DNA of 64,000 nucleotides from JAPLDA01 sp043783155 (GTDB taxonomy: Bacteria; Bacteroidota; Bacteroidia; AKYH767-A; 2013-40CM-41-45). Numbering within the stretch: the stretch's first letter is position 1; every line of letters starts with the position of its first letter. Of this stretch, positions 25,259 through 33,445 are shown piece after piece. Location of the stretch: the NCBI GenBank assembly GCA_043783155.1, contig JAYVZS010000054.1:1-64000 (forward strand). Direction: 5' to 3'. The position numbers and the translations under genes are program-made. A model generated the notes under the pieces. The model searched no databases, had not been told where the DNA came from, and worked only from the letters and a program-made list of their open reading frames with translations.

Positions 25259-26803
25259 ATGGCAGAGGCAGGAGAACCGGTTAAGACAGGCGAAACAACT
25301 TCAACACGAAGGAAGGTGACTAGTAAATCTCCTTACCAGTCGCAGTTGGCCAATACATTCGGGAAACTTCCTCCGCAGGCAGTTGATCTTGAAGAAGCAG
25401 TCTTGGGAGCACTCATGCTGGAGAAAGACGCACTCACTTCTGTGATCGATATTCTTCGTCCCGAATCTTTTTATAAAGACGCTCACCGGATGATTTTCCA
25501 GGCGATCAGCAGGTTGTTTGAAAAATCAGAACCGATCGATATTCTCACCGTTACCAATGAGTTGAAGAGAAGTGGAGAACTGGATATTGTCGGCGGACCC
25601 TTTGCTATCACCCAGCTGACCAGCCGTGTCGCTTCTGCTGCAAACATCGAATACCATGCGCGCATTATTTTACAGAAGCACATTCAACGGGAACTGATTC
25701 GCATTTCTTCTGAAACAATTAAAGATGCGTACGAAGACACCTCTGATATTTTCTTCTTATTGGACCGCGCCGAAAAAAATCTTTTCGATGTAGCGCAGGG
25801 TAACATCAGGAGAAATTACCAGGAGATGAGTTCGATGGTAAGCGAAGCATACAAACAAATTGAAGCGGCACTGAAACATGGAACCGGAATAACCGGAGTT
25901 GAATCCGGCTTCAGTGATCTGGATCGCATTACATCTGGATGGCAGAAATCGGATTTGGTTGTAGTAGCGGCCCGTCCGGGTATGGGTAAGACGGCGTTTG
26001 TACTTTCTCTTGCAAGAAATGCTGCTGTCGGCTTTAACAAACCGATCGCTTTTTTCTCTCTTGAAATGTCATCGGTTCAGTTGGTTCAACGGATGATTGC
26101 TTCTGAAACCGGTATTCCGGCTGAGAAGTTGAAAAAAGGACAACTGAATCCTGTAGAATGGCAACAGTTGGTTTCCATGACGGGTAAACTTTCCGAAGCT
26201 CCTATTTATATTGATGACACACCCTCTTTGTCAATCTTCGACTTGAGATCAAAATGCAGAAGGTTAAAAGTTCAACATGACATACAACTTATTGTTGTCG
26301 ACTATTTACAACTCATGCGCTCTGATGTGGACGCGAAATCCGGTAACCGCGAACAGGAAATCAGTTCGATCTCACGTTCTCTCAAAGCGATTGCAAAAGA
26401 ATTGAATGTTCCGATCATTGCGTTGTCGCAGTTGAGTCGTGCCGTTGAATCGCGTGGTGGAATTAAACGCCCGCAGCTTTCCGATCTTCGTGAATCGGGA
26501 GCAATTGAACAGGATGCCGATATGGTACTTTTTATTTATCGTCCTGAATATTACAAGATCGAATATGATGAAGAGAATAAACCGACAAGAGGTGTTGCCG
26601 AAATCATCATTGCAAAACATCGAAACGGAGCGCTTGAAACAGTGAAACTGAAATTCATCGATCGTCTTGCCAAGTTCACCGACCTTGATTATAGCGAAAC
26701 ACCTTCAGAAACACCGAGTGGTTCTATCGTTGATTACCAGTCGAACAGAATCATCGTTGGGTCCAGGATGAATGACATGCCGGATGATGAAGCGCCTTTT
26801 TAA
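25259..26803 (+). CDS. dnaB: Replicative DNA helicase DnaB
   Basis: 514 aa. N-terminal helical domain (PPQAVDLEEAVLGALMLEKDA, primase and loader contact), linker helix, then a RecA-like motor: SGFSDLDRITSGWQKSDLVV, Walker A (ARPGMGKTAF), Walker B (LIVVDYLQLM) and the C-terminal arginine finger region (SDLRESGAIEQDADMVLFIYR). The hexamer unwinds DNA at the replication fork. An unusually hydrophilic start (about 30 residues rich in Thr, Ser, Lys) precedes the conserved domain. No intein is present; the RecA core reads through uninterrupted. Confidence 0.98.
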   Translation: MAEAGEPVKTGETTSTRRKVTSKSPYQSQLANTFGKLPPQAVDLEEAVLGALMLEKDALTSVIDILRPESFYKDAHRMIFQAISRLFEKSEPIDILTVTNELKRSGELDIVGGPFAITQLTSRVASAANIEYHARIILQKHIQRELIRISSETIKDAYEDTSDIFFLLDRAEKNLFDVAQGNIRRNYQEMSSMVSEAYKQIEAALKHGTGITGVESGFSDLDRITSGWQKSDLVVVAARPGMGKTAFVLSLARNAAVGFNKPIAFFSLEMSSVQLVQRMIASETGIPAEKLKKGQLNPVEWQQLVSMTGKLSEAPIYIDDTPSLSIFDLRSKCRRLKVQHDIQLIVVDYLQLMRSDVDAKSGNREQEISSISRSLKAIAKELNVPIIALSQLSRAVESRGGIKRPQLSDLRESGAIEQDADMVLFIYRPEYYKIEYDEENKPTRGVAEIIIAKHRNGALETVKLKFIDRLAKFTDLDYSETPSETPSGSIVDYQSNRIIVGSRMNDMPDDEAPF

Positions 26804-26805
26804 GT

Positions 26806-26956
26806 AATAAGGAATAATGAAGAAGTACTAAATGCTTTAGATAGTAAACCACCTGACGAAACTGAGAAATAATCGGTGTAATTAAATTTCAATTAGTGTA
26901 ATCCTATAAAACAATAAACAGTACTAAATTACACCGTAGCTTCGTTATTCCTTATT
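26806..26956. repeat. Nested inverted repeat downstream of dnaB
   Basis: Outer arms AATAAGGAATAATGAAG (26806-26822) and CTTCGTTATTCCTTATT (26940-26956) match at 16 of 17 positions; inner arms CGGTGTAATT (26874-26883) and AATTACACCG (26927-26936) match perfectly. GTACTAAAT also occurs on both sides (near 26825 and 26921) as a direct repeat. The outer left arm starts three bases after the dnaB stop codon. No coding frame of note inside. Could be a small mobile-element relic or a large folded 3' UTR. Confidence 0.6.
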
Positions 26957-27052
26957 CATTCTTCCTTTTTACTTTTTTACAATTTTTCCTGTCTTTCCCC
27001 GTTTACTTTTACGATCTTTATACGTAAGAATAACCATTCCCGGCTTCTTTGC

Positions 27053-27060
27053 TACATTTG
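27053..27060 (+). promoter_or_regulatory. -7 box TACATTTG
   Basis: Exact TAnnTTTG match ending nine bases before the ATG at 27070. The predicted transcript would have a leader of only a few bases. No clear -33 TTG at the usual distance. Confidence 0.45.
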
Positions 27061-27069
27061 TACATCCAG

Positions 27070-28329
27070 ATGAAAAAAATAATTCTCTTCGTTGCCTTTC
27101 TTGTTGCGGCTTTCCGTATACAAGCCGCCTATATTTTTATTCCGATGGATGATACCCAGAAGAATCATCTCAAGGCGTACGGCATTGCATACTATGCGTT
27201 GCAAAAGGAAATTGATGTTCAGTGGCTGCTGAATTACAAAGGCGGAAGTTTTTTATTGTCTGATCTTCCTCTATTCGAAAAGGAATGTGCGATTCGTGGT
27301 GTCACATACCAGGTGATTGCGAATGTACAGAAGGATGCTATCCTGACGGAGATTTCGAATCCGGAAGTAAATATGGATGTTGTTAAATTAGAGAAGGCGC
27401 CAAAGATTGCGGTTTATTCCCCTAAAAATAAAAGACCTTGGGATGATGCGGTAACACTGGCGTTGACGTATGCTGAAATTCCGTACGACCTCGTATATGA
27501 TGAAGAGGTGGTGTCTGGTATTTTACCAAAGTACGACTGGCTGCATTTGCATCACGAGGATTTTACGGGGCAATATGGACGATTTTGGTTTGCTTACAGA
27601 AATGCTGCCTGGTACCAGGAAGATGTTCGATTGCAGGAAGACATGGCGCACAAATTGGGTTATAAAAAAGTATCGCAGATGAAGTTAGCAGTTGCTCTTA
27701 AGATTCGTGATTTCACTGTTGGAGGCGGTTATCTTTTCGCGATGTGTTCGGCAACTGACAGTTACGATATCGCTCTTGCAGCGGAAGGTGTTGATATTTG
27801 TGAGTCGATGTTCGATGGTGATGCTGCCGATCCTGATCAGAATAAAAAACTTGACTTTTCGAAGGGCTTTGCCTTCAAAAATTATAATCTGGTTACCAAT
27901 CCAAGTATCTATGAGTTTTCTGAAATTGATAATGAACCACCGGAAAGAAAAGTAAGTCGTACGGAAGATTTTTTTACGCTCTTTGAATTTTCTGCCAAGT
28001 GGGATCCTGTGCCAACGATGCTCTGTCAGAATCATGAACAGGTGATCAAAGGATTTATGGGGCAGACAACCGCTTTCAAAAAGAAATATATTAAACCGGA
28101 AGTGCTGATCCTGGGCGACAACAAAGCCGCCGACGAAGCGCGTTACATTCATGGTGAATACGGAAAAGGAACCTGGACTTTTTATGCCGGTCACGACCCG
28201 GAAGATTACCAGCACCAGGTTGGCGATCCTCCTACGGATCTTGCATTGCATCCTAACTCACCTGGTTACCGTTTAATTCTGAACAACGTTTTATTTCCCG
28301 CGGCTAAGAAGAAGAAACAGAAAACGTGA
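27070..28329 (+). CDS. Secreted amidotransferase-fold protein (often named asparagine synthetase B)
   Basis: 419 aa from ATG 27070, chosen because MKKIILFVAFLVAAFRIQA is a clean signal peptide. The mature protein starts AYIFIPMDDTQKNHLKAYG, a segment I recall from Bacteroidota proteins labelled asparagine synthetase B. There is no MCGI N terminus, PP-loop SGGxDS or other feature of true AsnB. Instead VGGGYLFAMCSATDS resembles the nucleophile elbow of class I glutamine-amidotransferase/ThuA-like folds, and EARYIHGEYGKGTWTFYAGHDP lies late in the chain. Function unknown and envelope-located; the family name is likely a misannotation. It converges with the porin-like gene. Confidence 0.7.
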   Translation: MKKIILFVAFLVAAFRIQAAYIFIPMDDTQKNHLKAYGIAYYALQKEIDVQWLLNYKGGSFLLSDLPLFEKECAIRGVTYQVIANVQKDAILTEISNPEVNMDVVKLEKAPKIAVYSPKNKRPWDDAVTLALTYAEIPYDLVYDEEVVSGILPKYDWLHLHHEDFTGQYGRFWFAYRNAAWYQEDVRLQEDMAHKLGYKKVSQMKLAVALKIRDFTVGGGYLFAMCSATDSYDIALAAEGVDICESMFDGDAADPDQNKKLDFSKGFAFKNYNLVTNPSIYEFSEIDNEPPERKVSRTEDFFTLFEFSAKWDPVPTMLCQNHEQVIKGFMGQTTAFKKKYIKPEVLILGDNKAADEARYIHGEYGKGTWTFYAGHDPEDYQHQVGDPPTDLALHPNSPGYRLILNNVLFPAAKKKKQKT

Positions 28330-28409
28330 TTCGATTTAGGGTTTTGGATGTGGAGATTTAAGAGCCCCTCATGTAATAGTGATGTAAATCTGAAAATCCC
28401 AAACAAATT

Positions 28410-30323
28410 CTACTGGTCGAAGAACCTCCATACGACACCAAACTGGATCGTCATCCCCTGCATCGGGTAATGCGGAGTGAGGTAGTATCCTTTTCCCAGG
28501 AAATTATCACCGATGTTTTCAAACTTTAAAAACATGCGTGCCGTTTTTATTCTGAAGTTGATAAAGAAATCAACGAGCGAAAATCCGCCAGTCTTATTTT
28601 CTTTCTGCCAATAAAATAAACCGGTTGCAGGCATAAATGCATCAGCGTAATAAGACGAGTTGAAATGAAAATCAAAACCTGCCTGCAAAAGCAACGCGTT
28701 CTTATACAGGAATGATTCGTAGTAAAGCGATTGAGTTGAAATAAAGGAAGGAAGATGAAGAATATTTTCGTTGCTCACTTTTTGTGCAATCACTGAATTG
28801 TCGAAGTGAAATTTCCCAAGACGAAAATTTTTGTTCAAAAAATATTTTAGAATTTGAATTTCATTTGTGGCCTGCACAGGAGAGACCGATGAATCAACAT
28901 AAATGTAATGGCTCATGGTGGTCATTTCTGCTCCCACTGCAAATTGATACTTTGGAAATGAATACCGGGCAGAGATATTTTTTACCTGGCTATTCCCAAA
29001 ATCATTCTCCCATTTAAAATGGTTCGAGAAGAAACGTTCGTAAATGAATTCAGGCGACTTCAGCAGCAGTTTGCCCGACACATCAATACATCCAAAACTG
29101 CTTAGAGGCGTGTGAAGAGAAATTTCTCCTTGGTAATTCGTTTTGTTGTTACCCGCAATAACATAGCTCGCTGTCGCTTTCCAGTGAACTGATTTTTCAT
29201 TTTCCGGGTTACTCAAACTTGCATTCGCAGAAACATTTTCCATAAATGCATTCACCATCTTCAGATTCTGTTCAATCAACTGGTCGTACCTGAACCATTG
29301 ATGTTCGAGCGCAACTGAATAAAAAACAGAGTGGGAACTATCTGAATGCTCTTTCCTGTTTAGGATGGACGCCCATGAAATTCTATTTCTCAGATCATAG
29401 TAATGTAAGGAGTCGAGAGAGGAAACGGTGCGGAAAGAATTTTTATAATACGTTCCCGGGTTGTAATCAAGATAGGTAAACGATCGTGCTTCAAGACTGA
29501 CGGAGTGTGATATTCTTGCATCCGGTTTGAAAGTCGCTTTTTTTGTTGTGTCGGAATTTTTTTCTTCCGCATGAAAATGCACATCATAATACTGACTTAA
29601 AGAAAACCGGTGACTTCGGAAATGATTTTCAGCATCCGCGAGGTTAATCAACAATCCCTGCAAAGCGAGGTTACTCACAGAACTGTTGTCGTAAATGGAA
29701 TCATTATGAAGACCTCCATTCACTTTATTCTCTATCGTATTCCAACAGGCAAAAGCCAGAAGATTATACCTGTTATCTGCTGAATGGAGCCACGTATACA
29801 AATCAAAGTTACTGTGTAAGGTAGTTCCGTTTTTCAGGAAACCGGTAGAGCCGAGGCGGTTGAAGTTAAGCCCGATATTCCAGTTTGCATTAATGTTTTC
29901 AGACAGGGCAACCTCGATCTGCTGCTCCTTTCCTCCTCCAAGATGATAGTTGATTTGTGTAAATGCTTTGTTGGTTTTGTAATATCGGATTCTTTCCCCG
30001 TTAAAAAGATATAGATCATACGAATGAAATCCCCCATCTGAGAATGCATTGCCTTCCGAACGAAACTCCTGCGGAGAAGCGGCGCTGCCTAAGTTCGCCA
30101 GGTTGTTGTAATGCCTGCTATAAGCCGGGTTAATAATTTCAGTGCCGTTTAATGTTGTATCGAGCGAATGATAAGAAACCCGCTGTGATGCAAACGCATT
30201 ACCATCGATGTATTTAATCAAGGTTGGAATGTTCACTTCTTTCTTCGTGCTGTCGGCCGGGGTGGCAAGTACACATTCAGAAAAGAAAATAAAGCTAAGT
30301 GCAAGGAAAATTCCAAATTTCAT
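28410..30323 (-). CDS. Putative porin, outer-membrane beta-barrel
   Basis: 637 aa from ATG 30323 (MKFGIFLALSFIFFSECVLA signal peptide); an ATG six codons upstream is possible. After a short N-terminal segment the whole protein consists of alternating amphipathic beta strands with aromatic girdles, for example FTQINYHLGGGKEQQIEVAL and WNIGLNFNRLGSTGFL, and it ends in a strand closing with a C-terminal aromatic (VVWRFFDQ). It resembles the Bacteroidota putative porin family. Expected to form an outer-membrane channel; no TonB box or plug domain is visible, so it is not a TonB-dependent receptor. Confidence 0.75.
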   Translation of the reverse strand: MKFGIFLALSFIFFSECVLATPADSTKKEVNIPTLIKYIDGNAFASQRVSYHSLDTTLNGTEIINPAYSRHYNNLANLGSAASPQEFRSEGNAFSDGGFHSYDLYLFNGERIRYYKTNKAFTQINYHLGGGKEQQIEVALSENINANWNIGLNFNRLGSTGFLKNGTTLHSNFDLYTWLHSADNRYNLLAFACWNTIENKVNGGLHNDSIYDNSSVSNLALQGLLINLADAENHFRSHRFSLSQYYDVHFHAEEKNSDTTKKATFKPDARISHSVSLEARSFTYLDYNPGTYYKNSFRTVSSLDSLHYYDLRNRISWASILNRKEHSDSSHSVFYSVALEHQWFRYDQLIEQNLKMVNAFMENVSANASLSNPENEKSVHWKATASYVIAGNNKTNYQGEISLHTPLSSFGCIDVSGKLLLKSPEFIYERFFSNHFKWENDFGNSQVKNISARYSFPKYQFAVGAEMTTMSHYIYVDSSVSPVQATNEIQILKYFLNKNFRLGKFHFDNSVIAQKVSNENILHLPSFISTQSLYYESFLYKNALLLQAGFDFHFNSSYYADAFMPATGLFYWQKENKTGGFSLVDFFINFRIKTARMFLKFENIGDNFLGKGYYLTPHYPMQGMTIQFGVVWRFFDQ

Positions 30324-30762
30324 TACTTCCGGTTTTGCCATTTTATCGAAGGCAAATGTATAGGAAATTGATGAAGCAATTCAATAGTTATTCATGGAAA
30401 TGCCTGGTATCATTTTGAGACGCTTGCAGGAATTTGAAATCAGTAATTTTTTTCCAGGCATATTGGATCAATCATGAAGTGTCCCTGACAGATACCACTA
30501 TGAATCTTACTTTTTTTCATGTGATTAAAAAAAGTTTTTTTAATCGCTCAGTTAGTGTTTTCGTCAAACTGATTTTATTTTCGACATCTGCTTTCTGTAA
30601 TTTTACTAAATCCTTACATCTGTAATCCTGCTCGCGATGGGCTCTCAACCAGCGTTGAATATAGCTGACCTTTACGTACAAATTTAGTTACGTTGTTCAT
30701 CACGAGGTTTCCTGATTGATCCGGGCAAGCCAAGCGCAAGGAACTAAATCTGGTTATAAAAG
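30324..30762. other. Intergenic region between divergent genes, with one perfect A/T hairpin
   Basis: 439 bp without a convincing gene; a 63-codon + strand frame at 30434-30625 has no recognisable features. At 30523-30545 GATTAAAAAAA and TTTTTTTAATC form a perfect 11-bp palindrome around a single G. The rest presumably holds the promoters of the porin-like gene (minus strand) and of the secreted T9SS protein (plus strand); I see no exact -7 box for either. Confidence 0.5.
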
Positions 30763-33441
30763 ATGACAACAATTAAATCGATACTCTTTCAAAAAATCCG
30801 GAAGTTCGTTATACCTGCTTTGACGTTGTTCATGTTTGTCAGACAAGCGGAAGCTACGACTTACTTTACCAGGATGAATGGAGCAAACTGGAGCACGAAT
30901 ACAACCTGGTCAACTGTTACGTATAGTGGTGCTGCCGCTGTCGGTCATCCTGTTGCCGGTGATACAGTGAATATCGCAAACGGTGTTACTGTTTTTATCA
31001 ATACAAGCAGCGCCTGCTCAGTCATAAATATTGGCCAGGGCACATCAGGAATTCTTCAGTTCGGGAGTACAGGAAATTTTACGTTGACAGTAAGCGGAGA
31101 TGTAAATGTAAGTACGGGCGCTAAGTTGTACTATAACAGCAACAACACAAGAACGCATACGCTCAAAATAGGTGGGAACCTTATCAACAACGGAATTGTG
31201 GATCTCATGTATGACGTCAATGATAAAGTAAATATAATTTTCGACGGAGGTAACAACAGCGTTGTGTCAGGAGCCGGAACGTGGTCTATAAATAATGTAA
31301 CACTTAATAAAACAACATCTTCGGATGAACTTGTAGTTTCATCTTCAGGATTTGAAACTGCTATTGCATCACTGATCACAACCGAAGGAACCTACATCCA
31401 TAATAACAACGGTACATATTCAATCAATGCTTCTGCAGGATCAAACTTTGTAATCAGCGAAACGGTGGTTTTCAAAATCCCGCTCGGAACAGTGTGGTTC
31501 AGCGCGAACAGCAATAGTCTCTATCTTGAAGGTTCATTATACGTGAATGGAGGAGCGGTGTTTGTGGGAACGACCGCTGGGAACAACGGCTTGATTTACC
31601 GGCAGCCGGGAAGTGTTATTCCATACCTCGAGGTAACAGCAGGAACACTTGATGTGTACGGAGGAATTTATAACAACATGGCTGATCCTTTTAGTTTTAA
31701 GATGACAGGTGGAACAATTTTACTTAACAACGGTTCTGCCGGAACATCGCAGGGCGTATTCTATCAAAATGATTTGACCGGTAGTGTATTCTATATGAGT
31801 GGCGGAACTATTATTATTGAAAAACATAATAGCGTGGGAGCTACCAATGTCGACTGGGGAATTTGCGGAACCAATGGCGTGGTGATTACAACCGGCGGCA
31901 CCATTCAATTCGGTGACAATGCAACTCCCTCAGGAAGCACGTTCGACTTTCAGGTGTTTCCGAATGTTGTTCAGCCAAATTTTAAGGTGACAGGAACTGC
32001 CGCCGCCGCTATTTCTCTTCAACCGACAAAAAGTGCTGTTGCTGATTTTAAATTGCTGAGTCTTTTCATCGATGTAAATAAAACATTTGATATTCGGTCT
32101 ATACAAGGAGTGAATGGTGATAATAAAACCATGACATTAACATCCACGTACAATGGTGTAACTGCTTTTAACAACAACGGAACATTTATTGCGAGATCAG
32201 GTAACCTTAAATTGACAGGAGGTTCTCCGCAGTCAATTGGTGGAAGTTCCGTTACTACTTTTTATAACCTTACAATGAACACCTCCACTGATGCAACACT
32301 TGCCTCTCCTGAAAAGGTATCCAATTTTCTGTCGATGACTACAGGGAAATTAATCACGACTTCCACGAATTTGCTTACCTGTACAAGCACCGCAAATGCA
32401 AACATTGGTTCGTCAACTTCTTATGTTGACGGACCTATGGTTCAAACCGTTGCAACCGTCGGGCCGACAACGAAGACTTTTCCTATTGGAGATGGAAACG
32501 CTTACAGGCCGGCGGTGCTAACGATTTCGCACTTAACAGCTACTTCGGTAACGTATAAAGGCGAAGTAATTAATTCTTCCGCGGCAGCGCTGGGTTATAA
32601 TCTTCCTCCAACGCTTGCGAAAGTTTCCTCGACGAGGTATTGGGATTTTACCAGGCAAAATGTTTTCAATTTTAATACGGCTGTCGTTCAGCTTTATTAC
32701 GCTGTTGACGACAGTGTCGCCGATAAAATGAGTGTGAGCATAGTGCATGATGACGGAAGTTTTAACTGGGTCGATTATGGAGGAACCGGCACTGCGAATG
32801 TAACCGGGAAGATTACATCAAACACCATCACTTCCTTCAAACAAAAATTTGCACTTGGTTTTCCACCGACCTCTTTACCTATTGAACTGATCAGCTTCTA
32901 TGCAAAAAATTCAGAAGGTCAGGTGAGGTGTGAATGGACGACTGCTACAGAAACGAATAACGATTACTTTACTATTGAGAGGTCAGCAAATGGAATTAAG
33001 TACGACTCTATTCTTTACAAGGATGGAGCAGGCAACAGCAGCAGTACGCTGTATTATACAAGTGTTGACGATGCCCCGTTGAAAGGTGATTCCTATTACC
33101 GGTTAAAACAAACCAACTTCGACGGAAAATTCAGCTGCTCAGATCCTGTGCATGTTTACTTGAAGGAAAATAATGCTTCACGGTATAAAATATTTCCGAA
33201 TCCTTCTGAAGGAAATTTAATTCTCATTGGTAAGAACGGTGAGGATTTAAACAACGCCGAGGTAGTTGTTCATGACCTGGCCGGAAAAGAAGTGAAATCG
33301 TTGGCCATGCTTTCAGGAAATAAAAAAGAACTTCAATTAAGTATTGATCCTTCTTCATTGAATAGGAACAGTGCGTACATTGTTTCCATACTTACAGGTG
33401 ATGAAATTGTAAAAGAAAAAGTGCTGATCAACAAACATTAA
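30763..33441 (+). CDS. T9SS-secreted repetitive beta protein, type A sorting domain
   Basis: 892 aa. Signal peptide within MTTIKSILFQKIRKFVIPAL and following LFMFVRQAEA. The mature protein begins with an ANWSTNTTWS segment and then a long run of short beta repeats rich in Gly, Asn and Thr (for example VSTGAKLYYNS, GGTIQFGDNA), consistent with a beta-helix adhesin. Residues about 705-790 form an Ig-like module opening LPIELISFYAKNSEGQVRCE. The last 80 residues are the type A sorting domain (YKIFPNPSEGNLIL ... VLINKH), recognised by the type IX secretion machinery. It converges with the next gene with only four bases between stop codons. Confidence 0.88.
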   Translation: MTTIKSILFQKIRKFVIPALTLFMFVRQAEATTYFTRMNGANWSTNTTWSTVTYSGAAAVGHPVAGDTVNIANGVTVFINTSSACSVINIGQGTSGILQFGSTGNFTLTVSGDVNVSTGAKLYYNSNNTRTHTLKIGGNLINNGIVDLMYDVNDKVNIIFDGGNNSVVSGAGTWSINNVTLNKTTSSDELVVSSSGFETAIASLITTEGTYIHNNNGTYSINASAGSNFVISETVVFKIPLGTVWFSANSNSLYLEGSLYVNGGAVFVGTTAGNNGLIYRQPGSVIPYLEVTAGTLDVYGGIYNNMADPFSFKMTGGTILLNNGSAGTSQGVFYQNDLTGSVFYMSGGTIIIEKHNSVGATNVDWGICGTNGVVITTGGTIQFGDNATPSGSTFDFQVFPNVVQPNFKVTGTAAAAISLQPTKSAVADFKLLSLFIDVNKTFDIRSIQGVNGDNKTMTLTSTYNGVTAFNNNGTFIARSGNLKLTGGSPQSIGGSSVTTFYNLTMNTSTDATLASPEKVSNFLSMTTGKLITTSTNLLTCTSTANANIGSSTSYVDGPMVQTVATVGPTTKTFPIGDGNAYRPAVLTISHLTATSVTYKGEVINSSAAALGYNLPPTLAKVSSTRYWDFTRQNVFNFNTAVVQLYYAVDDSVADKMSVSIVHDDGSFNWVDYGGTGTANVTGKITSNTITSFKQKFALGFPPTSLPIELISFYAKNSEGQVRCEWTTATETNNDYFTIERSANGIKYDSILYKDGAGNSSSTLYYTSVDDAPLKGDSYYRLKQTNFDGKFSCSDPVHVYLKENNASRYKIFPNPSEGNLILIGKNGEDLNNAEVVVHDLAGKEVKSLAMLSGNKKELQLSIDPSSLNRNSAYIVSILTGDEIVKEKVLINKH

Positions 33442-33445
33442 AAAA

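Noticed and set aside
30434..30625. 63-codon + strand frame in the divergent intergenic region
   Set aside because: Hydrophobic, low-complexity translation with no start context, no family resemblance and a perfect palindrome inside; likely chance.
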